DNA of 59,858 bases from CAZYQW01 sp964649825. Lineage in GTDB: Bacteria > Planctomycetota > B15-G4 > JADJEK01. The DNA lies in assembly GCA_964649825.1 (NCBI GenBank), contig CAZYQW010000079.1, positions 1-59,858 of the forward strand, written 5' to 3'. The notes beneath the pieces are model-generated. The model was not told the origin of the DNA. It saw only the letters and a program-made list of their open reading frames with translations, and searched no databases. Position 1 is the first letter of the stretch. Each line of letters begins with the position of its first letter. Below are positions 9,476 to 17,890 of the stretch, piece after piece. The position numbers and the translations under genes are program-made.

Positions 9476-11439
9476 GTGTCCATCCCTCGAGATCGTCTCT
9501 TGCTCATTCCGCTGTTGTCGTCGCTCGTGGCCGTGACGGGCTACGCCGCGCCCACGATCGTCACGGCCGTGAACAACTTGCCTCCCACCGCCTTCCCCGA
9601 CGTCACCAGCACGGGTTTCGAGGATCCGGCCGTCACGAGCGGCGTGCTCTACCACGGTCACTCCAGCCCCGGGCCCCAATGGGCTTCATGGACCCTCAGT
9701 GGACAGTCGGGCGTGAGCTACGACAACTCCGTGGTCACCGGACTGAACCCCAACGCGCCCGAAGGTCAGCGTGTCGGCTTCCTTCAAGGAGATGCCAGCG
9801 TCGAGACGCCGTACGCGTTCGCGGCCGGGACGTGGCGTCTTCGACTGAGGGCGGCGCAACGAGCGCAATCGCCGGGGAACGACCATCAGGTCCTCCGCGT
9901 GACCATCGATGGGACGCAGGTCGCGGAGTGGGAGCCGACCGGGATCGAGTACCTGGAGTACATTTCGCGGCCGATCACCTTCGATACGCTCACCACGTCG
10001 ACCGTCCGGGTCGCCGGTCTCGACGTCACCGGCTCTCAGATCGCTCTCATCGACGAGCTGATGGTGGAGCCGATCCACGATTGGAACCTGCCGGCCACGT
10101 GGGACGTGAACGCGGTTCCGACGGCGACCGACACCGTGGTCGTTCCCCTCGGCGTGGTCGTGGCCCTTACCGGGTCGAGCTCGGCCTTCACCATCGAGGT
10201 CCGCGGCGAGCTCCTGGCCTCGAACCGGGACATCACCGTGGAGTCCGACTGGGTCCAGGTCGTCGGCGCGGGGGGCCGACTCGAGGTCGGAACGGAGACG
10301 ACGCCTTTCCTCGATGATTTCACGCTGACTCTGACGGCGACGCCCTACTCGACCCCATTCGGGATCGCGGGGACGAAGTTCCTGATGGCGATGATGGGCG
10401 GCACGATTCACCTCCACGGGAAGCCGAAGGTCAGTTGGACTCGCCTCGACGGAGACATCACGTGGACGTCCACCTCCATCGCGGTCTCCGACCCGGTCGA
10501 CTGGGAACCCGGGGACGAGATCGTCATCACGGGGACCGTGTTCCAGGAGGCGACGGATCCGGAACCGAGTGCCCCGAACCGCATCGACCCGGGCGCGTGG
10601 AGACGTCGCACTTCGAGAACTTCTCGTCTGGCATCTATGGTTTCGGCGCCGTCAGCGTCGGGAGCGGCGCGGCCGCCTTTCATGCGAACGCGTTGTTCAG
10701 CGGCCTGACGCACGCGCCGCCTCCCACTCAGAACTCGAGCGTGTTCTTTCCCGACCACGCCGGGTTGATCGCCGCTCCGCCGAACTGCGCCGACACCAGC
10801 GCCGGGAACGTCCACGCTCCGTTCTACTGGGGGGTCGTGATACGGGACGTCGACGGGTCCCTCGCGAGCATTCCGGGGTACGCAGTCCCGGGACTCAGCA
10901 TCGTCGGCAACCATCCCTTGCTGTCCGTTCCCAGCGTCGAGTACCCGCTGCAGAACAGCTTCGCCCGCCTCTCCGCTCTGCGCTACGGACACGTGATCCT
11001 GCGCCACCCCGGGATCTCCGCGGCGTCCGTTCCGGACGTCGCCATCGCGCGACTCCCGAACGTCTGGGCCCAAGGGACCCTCTCGGATCCGGGGACCCCC
11101 GTCTACCTGCACTGCTTCCGCCGGTTCGACCACAAGCAGTGGCCGGTCATCGTCGAGTCGAACTTCACGTACAGCCTCGACTTCGTCCAGGCCTCTTCGG
11201 CTCCCGGGCAGAACCACGTCACGCTGACTCTCGACGACGTCGAAGCCACGGACACGGTCTACCTGGTCTTGGAGAACGCCGGATCGTCCCCGAGCCTCGC
11301 CATCCCGAACGCCAAGCAGGTCATCAGTCAGGCCGCTCTCACGAGCGCGACCAAGACCAGCTACTTCGTGAACGGCGCCGACGTCCATCTCAAGTTCGCG
11401 GGCGTGAACGAAGAGCTCATGCTCGACGTCGTCTGGTAG
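9476..11439 (+). pseudogene. Secreted G8-domain protein interrupted by a frameshift
   Basis: The GTG start follows AAGGAA at a good distance. The first frame gives a signal peptide (about 1-24), a jelly-roll, carbohydrate-binding-like region (about 40-195), and a G8 domain (about 201-330) with 'DWNLPATWDVNAVPTATDTVVVP', the 'GGRLEVGTE' strand and 'FGIAGTKFL...GGTIHLHG'. That build resembles the N-terminal half of CEMIP/TMEM2-like proteins. Near 10590 this frame loses protein-like character, and the frame shifted by minus one takes over at '..RVETSHFENFSSGIYGFGAVSVG'. It continues as parallel-beta-helix-like sequence to the stop at 11437-11439. Merged, the protein would be about 650 residues. 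G8 proteins are extracellular and some act on hyaluronan; the substrate here is unknown. One base appears to be missing in a GC-rich stretch, so sequence error is as likely as a true pseudogene. Confidence 0.7.
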
Positions 11440-11469
11440 GGCATCCGCCGATCCGCGAAACCGGCTCGA

Positions 11470-11508
11470 TCCGGTGCGCGCAAATCCCCCAGACTCGCGC
11501 GCACCGGA
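11470..11508. terminator. Perfect 12-bp hairpin between convergent genes
   Basis: TCCGGTGCGCGC (11470-11481) pairs fully with GCGCGCACCGGA (11497-11508) around a 15-base loop. It sits 30 bases after the stop of the G8 gene and before the convergent gene ending at 11732. No T-run follows. A second, weaker pair of CGGCGCC/GGCGCCG arms lies just after it. The rest of the 292-base gap holds nothing I can recognise. Confidence 0.55.
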
Positions 11509-11731
11509 CGCCATCGGCGCCGGGCCGCTCGCGGCGCCGCACCAGCTACGACCACGTGGTGTTCCCCGTCGGACTCCGCCTGCACGGTGGCGGTTTGCTC
11601 CGCGCCCGCGAAGGATCGTCGCGCGACTCTCGCGTGCGCGTTCGGCCCCCAACCCTCCCACCGGCTGGGGCACGCTCCTCGTCGTGCTTTGCAGGCGAGA
11701 CCCGAAGGAGTTCCTCGACAGCCTGTCAATG

Positions 11732-13288
11732 TCAAGGAAGGCTCAACCGGACTTCCGCCGTGCGCGACGGGGCGAGGTGCTCCCCGAGGTCCACGCGGTG
11801 GGCGGGGCGATCGCTGCCGTCGACGTTCGGGACGTACAGCTCGTACGCGCCGGCGCGGAGATCCGTGAACGTCGCCTCGCCCCCCTCCGCGAACCACGTG
11901 AGTCCCATGCCGTCCTGCACGCGTCGCAGCCGCACCTCCGTGCGATCGAGCCGCGGCAGACCGAACCCATCGGCCACCAGGGCGCGCAGCGTGTAGGCGA
12001 ACGGGACCTGCACCACGACGCCGTGCGCCGGGCCGGGCAGGCGGAGTTCCGGCCGCGTGAAGTCGGCCGTCATCATGCCCGGGTGCTCCGCGAACACGCT
12101 GAGCGGCCGGTCGGCGATGCCGCGGACGCGGAACGCACCGCCGGCGTCGGCGGTGGCGGACTTGCCGAACCTCGATAGCAGCCCCTCGGGAACGACCCAC
12201 ACCCGCGCGCCGGCGACGCGGAGCCCGAGGGGATCGACGACGACGCCGGCGACGACGCCCGGGAGCGGCTGCACCGTCAGCGTCACCTCTACGCGCTCGC
12301 CCGGTCGGACGCTGACCCGGACGGGCGCGGCGGTGCCGAGGACGTCCTCGGCGCCGAACGAACCGTCGACCAAGAACGTCCCCGGCGGCACCTCGAAGGA
12401 CGTCCTGCTGCCGTCGGTCGTGCGCGCTCCCCCACCCCTCCACGCGGACTCGAGCTTGGTGATGAAGACAGTCGCGGCGCTTGCATGCGACTCTGGCGTG
12501 AGGGTGCAGCAGATCTCCGCGAGCCTCGGCAGGACGTACGTCTCGACGTGCATGGAACCCGCGAGCAGCTCGACCGCGAGCGGCGAAGGCCGTGGCACGG
12601 CGTGGCTGCCGCGACCCGACGGCCACACGTGGAGGAGGCCGACCGGCAGGTCCTCGAAGGTCACGACGCCGTCATGGCCCGTCTCCAGCTTGCGCTGCTC
12701 GAAATCGATATGGACGGTGTGCCCGTGGATCGGAACGCCGAGGTCGTCGTTCAACTCCACCCGCAGGGTTCCGGCGAGGCGCCGCAGAATCAGATCGAGT
12801 CGTGCCGGCGCGGTGCCGACCGCGACCGTCCGCGTTTCGGTGGTGAGGCCGGCGAGCGTCCCGCGCCGGTTCGCCCCGATGACGAACGGCGCGTCGAAGA
12901 GCAGCAGGCGCACGGTGCCGTCCTTCCCGGTGAACCCCTTGCGCCTCGTCGGGTCGAGCGGGCGCGGCTCGTCAGTGTCCGCGACTTCCGCGGTGACGTC
13001 GACGCCGGTGAGCGGCGCGCCGCGGTCGTCGACGACCCGCACGACCACCTCGGTACACGGCCCGACGCCCGGTCCGATCGCTTGCTCCCCTGCGGGTGCG
13101 CTCCCGTCCGGTGACGTCACCAGAAGCCGTTCCGACGCGGCCGAGGGACGGGGCGCGGCGCCTGGCCGCGCGACGGCCCACGTCGCGGCCGGCTCCCCGG
13201 CGGCCACCGCCGGCGGTTCCGGGTCGACATGCAGCAAGAGGACTGCCGCCAGCGCAAACAGGGCGATGAGAGCGATCACTGCGCGCAT
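11732..13288 (-). CDS. Membrane-anchored carboxypeptidase-regulatory-like protein
   Basis: A 518-residue protein with an N-terminal hydrophobic segment at about residues 3-20, read as a signal anchor, followed by a Pro/Ala-rich spacer. The body is four or more beta-sandwich modules of the CarboxypepD_reg/SpaA-like type. They show the 'V.V.D..GAPLTGVDV.A' opening, 'GHDGVVTFEDLPVG', 'TADAGGAFRVRGIADRPLSVFAEH' and a final 'GGEATFTDLRAGAYELYVPN'. No enzymatic motif is visible. It resembles the product of 262-1530 and the extracytoplasmic half of the sigma fusion at 35978-38545, so the window holds three users of this module. It probably sits on the outer face of the cytoplasmic membrane as a structural or ligand-binding protein. 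Confident of fold, not of role. Confidence 0.75.
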   Translation of the reverse strand: MRAVIALIALFALAAVLLLHVDPEPPAVAAGEPAATWAVARPGAAPRPSAASERLLVTSPDGSAPAGEQAIGPGVGPCTEVVVRVVDDRGAPLTGVDVTAEVADTDEPRPLDPTRRKGFTGKDGTVRLLLFDAPFVIGANRRGTLAGLTTETRTVAVGTAPARLDLILRRLAGTLRVELNDDLGVPIHGHTVHIDFEQRKLETGHDGVVTFEDLPVGLLHVWPSGRGSHAVPRPSPLAVELLAGSMHVETYVLPRLAEICCTLTPESHASAATVFITKLESAWRGGGARTTDGSRTSFEVPPGTFLVDGSFGAEDVLGTAAPVRVSVRPGERVEVTLTVQPLPGVVAGVVVDPLGLRVAGARVWVVPEGLLSRFGKSATADAGGAFRVRGIADRPLSVFAEHPGMMTADFTRPELRLPGPAHGVVVQVPFAYTLRALVADGFGLPRLDRTEVRLRRVQDGMGLTWFAEGGEATFTDLRAGAYELYVPNVDGSDRPAHRVDLGEHLAPSRTAEVRLSLP

Positions 13289-13452
13289 GGCCCCATCCTA
13301 CGCGGACGCTGCGCCGCCGCTGCGCCGTGACCTGGATCACGGCGCACCTCCGAAGAAGCTCAGCCGGACGATTCACGCCCTCCCCGCGAGAAACGGAGCG
13401 GCGCGGGAGCGCAACCCTGTACTTGGACCGACAGACCGGTTGGGCCGCTCAT

Positions 13453-15609
13453 TCACCGGTCGCCCACGTCGACCGCCATCGTCCGTGTCACCTCCGCCGC
13501 GTCGTCGACTCCGGCGGGTGGCACGACGCGCCGCGCCGCGGCCGCTCCCCACCACCGCCGCGCGTCGTCCCGCGTCCAGGCCACGTCGAGCGATGCCGCC
13601 AGGCGGTCCGAGAGCTCCTCCGCCGACTGCGGGCGCTCCGCGGGGTTCTTCGCCAGGCACGCCATGACGAGGGCCTCGAGGCGAGGGGAGACGGACACTC
13701 CGCCGCGCAAAGACGGCTTCACGGGCATGGTCTCGAGCTGGTGCGTCAGACACTCCATCGGGGTCTCCGCGTCGAACAGCGGGTGCCCCGTCAAGAGCCA
13801 GTAGGCGACGCCGCCGAGCGCGTAGAGATCGCTGCGGGAGTCGGTCGACGCCGGCGACACGATCGACTCCGGCGCGAGGTACAGAGGCGTGCCGGCGATC
13901 GTCCCGCCGGCGGCCGCATCGTCCGGGACGCTCTCGACCTGTTTCACCAGCCCGAAGTCGAGGACGCGCACGACGTCCGCTTCACCGCCTATCGCGGCAA
14001 TCATGATGTTGGCCGGCTTGACGTCGCGATGGACGAGTCCGCGCGCGTGCGCCTCGGCGAGCGATCCGCAGACCTGTCGCAGGATGTGCACCACGCGCGC
14101 CTGCGGAAGCGGACCCTCGGCAACGACGAGGGACTTCAGGTCGGTCCCGGCGATGAGCTCCATCGCGTAGTAGAAGATCCCGTCGTACGTTCGGCCGTAG
14201 TCGTAGATCGTGATCGTGTTCGGGTGCGACAGCTCGGCCGTGTGCTGCACCTCCTGCTCGAAGCGCGCGATCGCGGCCGGGTCGTTCTTCTCGGGAGGGA
14301 GGAGCTTCACCGCGGTCGGCCGCCTGAGCATCGCGTGCCGCGCCAGCCAGACCTCGCCCATCCCGCCCTCGCCGAGCTTGTGCTCCAGCGTGTACTGGCC
14401 GAGCCGCTCCGCCTTCCGTATCGCGCGCCGCATTCGCCCGAGGGCGACGTGGAGGAGCCGTCCGGCCACGAGGAGCGCGACCGCGACGAGGACGAGCAAC
14501 GCGAAGAGCGCCGCGAACGCGGTCCGCAACACCGTCAACGCCGCGTACGCCTCGGACTCATCCTGCTCGACGGCCAACCCCATGTCGTGCTCGTCGAGCC
14601 AGGTCCACGCGCCGACGACCGGGACGCCGCGGTAGTCGCGATAGCCGTCGACGTCGACGCCCGCCGCGTTCGCGACCGCCGCCGCGGCCATGCGCGTCAG
14701 CGGCAGCTCGTCGCGCGGACGTTCCGGGGACGCTCCCGTCGTGAGGTCGACGCCGGGGTCGAGAATCCGGAGGTTCAGCAGCGACTCGACGCGAGGGTCC
14801 GGAGGCAGCAGCCCGCTCGCGCGGAGCTCGTCGTCGAAACGGCTCTGCGAGAGGAGCAGCCCGTCGCGGTCGAACGCGTACACCTCGCCGGTCTCGCCGG
14901 CCTGGGCCGACTCGAGGAGACGCGCGAAGTCCTCCTTCGGCCGCACCAGCAGCGCGAGGGCCACGCGCCGGCGGCCCTCGCTCGCCGGCAGCGGCGTCGC
15001 CACGAACATGATCGGGACATCCACGCGGAGGACTCCGTCGTCGTCCTCGACCGCGCGGCGCGACCGGAACGGGTGGCTGAGCACCGTCCCCTCGGCGAAC
15101 ACGTGCGCGAGCGCCTCGACCCCTTCCGGCAAGACGCGCCGCCCGACCATGTTGCCCGTCGCGGAAGCGAGCATGAGGCCGTCCTCGCGCAACACGGCGC
15201 TGTCGTGGAAACCCAGCGAGAGCACGCGAGACAGAAGGTCCGCCACCGCGCGCGATTCCGCGGTCTCCGCCAGCGTCGCCGCGTCCTCGATCGTCTCCGC
15301 GCGTGAGACGAGCCGCTCGACCGCCTCCAGGAGCAGAGGCGCACGGGCCAGCGTCTCGACCGCCTCGGTGCGGGACTCCATCCAGAGCGCGAGACCCGAC
15401 TCCGCGCTGCCGAGGAGCGCGAGGAGGTGCTTCGCGAGCTCGTCCTTCGCGGCGCGCTCGACCTGGCGAAAGACGACCACGCCGACCGCTCCGAGCAGGA
15501 GCGCGCCCGCGAGCGGCGCGAACCGCCACGGCCCGGGGAGGAACGATCGAGTCCGCGTCGTCGAGAACGACTCGGTCGACGGAGAGTCGCCGCCGGCAAG
15601 ACGTGCCAT
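13453..15609 (-). CDS. Transmembrane serine/threonine kinase with N-terminal dCache-like sensor
   Basis: A 718-residue protein if started at ATG 15609; longer GTG/ATG starts upstream add only Pro/Arg-rich residues. Order: a hydrophobic segment (about 30-48), an extracytoplasmic region of about 310 residues with two PAS-like halves and the closing signature 'GYRDYRGVPVVGAWTWL...E.DESEAYA', a second membrane segment (about 363-388), then a full Hanks-type kinase. The kinase has the Gly loop LGEGGMGEVW near 413, HRDVKPANI near 526, DFGLVK near 550 and a 'TPLYLAPE' activation-loop end. The sensor is ahead of the kinase, the reverse of most bacterial PASTA or TPR kinases. It is divergent from the sigma-70 gene, with 110 bases between them. 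The sensor layout recurs in the kinase-less protein at 17887-19017. The ligand is unknown. Confidence 0.9.
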   Translation of the reverse strand: MARLAGGDSPSTESFSTTRTRSFLPGPWRFAPLAGALLLGAVGVVVFRQVERAAKDELAKHLLALLGSAESGLALWMESRTEAVETLARAPLLLEAVERLVSRAETIEDAATLAETAESRAVADLLSRVLSLGFHDSAVLREDGLMLASATGNMVGRRVLPEGVEALAHVFAEGTVLSHPFRSRRAVEDDDGVLRVDVPIMFVATPLPASEGRRRVALALLVRPKEDFARLLESAQAGETGEVYAFDRDGLLLSQSRFDDELRASGLLPPDPRVESLLNLRILDPGVDLTTGASPERPRDELPLTRMAAAAVANAAGVDVDGYRDYRGVPVVGAWTWLDEHDMGLAVEQDESEAYAALTVLRTAFAALFALLVLVAVALLVAGRLLHVALGRMRRAIRKAERLGQYTLEHKLGEGGMGEVWLARHAMLRRPTAVKLLPPEKNDPAAIARFEQEVQHTAELSHPNTITIYDYGRTYDGIFYYAMELIAGTDLKSLVVAEGPLPQARVVHILRQVCGSLAEAHARGLVHRDVKPANIMIAAIGGEADVVRVLDFGLVKQVESVPDDAAAGGTIAGTPLYLAPESIVSPASTDSRSDLYALGGVAYWLLTGHPLFDAETPMECLTHQLETMPVKPSLRGGVSVSPRLEALVMACLAKNPAERPQSAEELSDRLAASLDVAWTRDDARRWWGAAAARRVVPPAGVDDAAEVTRTMAVDVGDR

Positions 15610-15719
15610 GACCACCAACATACCGACGCGGCGGGGCGGGGGAGGCGGAAGACCGGCGGACACGTCGTAACGCGCGCGTGGCCGCGACCTCCAACGGAGA
15701 CGACGACAAGGAGGTTGCC

Positions 15720-16412
15720 ATGTCCGGATCGACGTCCCTCGACAGCTACCTGTCCGACGTGTCCCGTGAGCCGCAGGTCGACCCCACCCGGGAGCGGGAT
15801 CTGGCCCGCCGCGCCCGGGCCGGCGACCTCGCGGCGCGCGACGAGCTCGCGCGCGCGAACCTCCGGTTCGTCGTCTACGTGGCCAAGCGGTTTCGCGGTC
15901 GCGGCCTCCCGCTCGAGGACCTGATCGCGGAGGGCAACGTCGGACTGATGAAGGCGATCGACCGCTTCGACCCGGAGCGCGGGTTCCGCTTCACGACCTA
16001 CTCGAGCTGGTGGATCCGCCAGTCGATCGGGCGGGCGCTGGCGTACGCGCCGGCGGTGCGCGTGCCCAAGCACGCGCCGGCCGAGGCCGTGCCGACGCGA
16101 CTGTCGGACGACGCGCGCGACGCGGCCCTCCGCCACGCGGACGTCGACATGCGGTCGAACGGCGTCGCGGAGCGGGATGAACGCGCGTGGGTGTGCAGTG
16201 TCGTGGGTCGGCTCGCGGCGCGCGAGCAGGAGATCGTCCGCCTCCGGTTCGGGCTGGACGGGGGCGCGCCGTGGACCTTGCGCCGGATCGGCGACCGAGT
16301 CGGGCTCACGCGAGAGCGCGTGCGGCAGATCCTGAACGAGACGTTCGACGCACTCGCCGCGTCGTCGGGGCCGCTCGACGAGACGGGGGCGGAGCTCGCT
16401 CGCTGCGGCTGA
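15720..16412 (+). CDS. Compact sigma-70 family RNA polymerase sigma factor
   Basis: The start at 15720 has a near-perfect AAGGAGG site five bases upstream, giving 230 residues; an upstream ATG at 15678 is less likely. The protein has region 1.2 ('DSYLSDVSREPQVDPTRERDLARRA'), a complete region 2 ('ELARANLRFVVYVAKRF', 'LPLEDLIAEGNVGLMKAIDRFDP', 'FTTYSSWWIRQSIGRAL') and region 4 with its helix-turn-helix ('TLRRIGDRVGLTRERVRQI'). Between them lies only a short Arg/Asp/Ala-rich linker, where group 1 and 2 sigma factors carry region 3. It is therefore RpoD/RpoS-like at both ends but shortened in the middle. It is divergent from a sensor kinase and convergent with an ECF gene, nine bases end to end. 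Target promoters are unknown. Confidence 0.88.
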   Translation: MSGSTSLDSYLSDVSREPQVDPTRERDLARRARAGDLAARDELARANLRFVVYVAKRFRGRGLPLEDLIAEGNVGLMKAIDRFDPERGFRFTTYSSWWIRQSIGRALAYAPAVRVPKHAPAEAVPTRLSDDARDAALRHADVDMRSNGVAERDERAWVCSVVGRLAAREQEIVRLRFGLDGGAPWTLRRIGDRVGLTRERVRQILNETFDALAASSGPLDETGAELARCG

Positions 16413-16421
16413 TCGAGCGAC

Positions 16422-17018
16422 TCACGCGCAGGACGACGGACGCCGCGACGCCGGCGATCCCGATTCGACGAGCGCCCGGAGCGCGGAGAGCGCGCGGTGG
16501 ACTCGAACTCGCGCCGCGCCGACGCCGATGCCCGAACGGTCCGCGATCTCGTCGTAGCTCATCCCGTCGAGGTGACGCCACCGAATCAGCCGCGCCTGAT
16601 CCACCGGCAGGACCTCGAGCGCGTCCCGGACGCGGCGGCAGGTCTCCTCGCGGTCGAGCCGGGCCGAAGGGTCGGCCGCCGGACCCTCCACGTCCAGCGG
16701 GTCCTCGTCGGCGCCGCGCCGGAGCACGTCGTCCTGGCCCGGCTCGAGACCACGAAGCCGCCGCCACTTCAAGAACGACGCGTTTCGGACGATCGTGTGG
16801 GTCCACGTCGACACCTTGGCGAGGCCGTTGTACTGATGCAGGGCGCGCGTGGCGGCCAGCAAGCCCTCCTGGACCGCCTCCTCGGCGTCGTCCACGTGCT
16901 TCAGCACCCGCATCGCGGTGCGGAGGAGGCTGCCGTACGAGCGCCGGACGTACCGCTCGAGCTCGTCGCGGACGGCGCCGACGTCGACGGCGGGAATGGG
17001 TCGGACGAGGGTCGTCAT
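16422..17018 (-). CDS. ECF-type RNA polymerase sigma factor
   Basis: The ATG at 17018 follows GGAGG by eight bases, giving 198 residues. It has sigma region 2 ('VRRSYGSLLRTAMRVLKHVDDAEEAVQEGLLAATRAL', 'GLAKVSTWTHTIVRNASFLKWRR') and region 4 ('RRVRDALEVLPVDQARLIRWRHLDGMSYDEIADRSGIGVGAARVRVHRAL'). The two are joined by an acidic linker, and there is no C-terminal extension. No anti-sigma factor lies next to it on its strand. Its start is 296 bases from the start of the divergent ECF gene at 17315, so the two may share a control region. The length is normal for the family. Confidence 0.92.
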   Translation of the reverse strand: MTTLVRPIPAVDVGAVRDELERYVRRSYGSLLRTAMRVLKHVDDAEEAVQEGLLAATRALHQYNGLAKVSTWTHTIVRNASFLKWRRLRGLEPGQDDVLRRGADEDPLDVEGPAADPSARLDREETCRRVRDALEVLPVDQARLIRWRHLDGMSYDEIADRSGIGVGAARVRVHRALSALRALVESGSPASRRPSSCA

Positions 17019-17314
17019 CGGTCGTTCCTCCGTTGGGGATCGGCCGTCGACGCGATGGATTCCGGAAGACTCCGCAGCGGAATCCGGTGGACGAAGAGAC
17101 CCACCTTCGGGGCGAGCGCGGACGTCGGAAGGGCGACGCCGGCGACCGGCGGGAGCGGGCGCGGTATGTTGATCCGCATGAAGGCCTGGCCCACCGAGCC
17201 CTCGTCGCCGCCGGTGACGGCGTCCGCGTGGCGTCGCGCCCGCCGTCCGCGGTGGCCGTTGCGCGTTCGCGCGCGGCACCGATCGCGGCGAGCCCATCGG
17301 GGAAACGCGCCGCC

Positions 17315-17890
17315 ATGACCCCGAACGAAGGCGAGGTGACGCGGGCACTCCGGGACCTCACGGCCGGCGACGCCGCGGCGGCCGATCGGCTCCTTCCGCT
17401 CGTGTACGACCGCCTCCGTGCGTTGGCGCGACGCCACCTCGAGCGGGAGCGACCGGATCACACGCTGCAGGCGACCGCGCTCGTGCACGAGGCGTACCTG
17501 AAGCTCTTCGATCAGAAGGACGTGGACTGGAGGGGGAAGACGCACTTCTTCGCGATCGGGGCGCGCGCGATCCGGCGGATCCTCGTGGATCACGCGCGGA
17601 CCCGGACGCGCGGCAAACGCGGGGGCGGCGCGCGGAGGCTATGCCTCGACGAGGGGGCGGTGTTGTCGCCCGAGCGCGACGACGACGTCATCGCGCTGGA
17701 GGAGGCGCTCGGGCGGCTCGAACAGCAGGATCCCCGCCAGGCGCGAATCGTCGAGCTCCGTTTCTACGGGGGGTTGAACGTCGCGGAGGTGGCCGAGGTC
17801 CTCGGCGTGTCGAAACGGACCGTCGAGGCGGACTGGACGATGCTGCGGGCGTGGCTCCGCCGTGAGCTCTCGGAGCGCGACGAGCGTTGA
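17315..17890 (+). CDS. ECF sigma factor of the planctomycete kinase-linked type
   Basis: A 191-residue protein. Region 2 ends in 'FFAIGARAIRRILVDHARTR', and region 4 is 'RQARIVELRFYGGLNVAEVAEVLGVSKRTVEADW'. The signature 'RPDHTLQATALVHEAYLKL' marks the ECF group that is usually encoded directly upstream of a serine/threonine kinase in Planctomycetota. Here the next gene starts within its stop codon (the TTGA at 17887-17890), but that product has no kinase domain. A close counterpart is the ECF gene at 28725-29249, which does precede a kinase. The ATG start has only a weak purine stretch upstream. Confidence 0.92.
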   Translation: MTPNEGEVTRALRDLTAGDAAAADRLLPLVYDRLRALARRHLERERPDHTLQATALVHEAYLKLFDQKDVDWRGKTHFFAIGARAIRRILVDHARTRTRGKRGGGARRLCLDEGAVLSPERDDDVIALEEALGRLEQQDPRQARIVELRFYGGLNVAEVAEVLGVSKRTVEADWTMLRAWLRRELSERDER

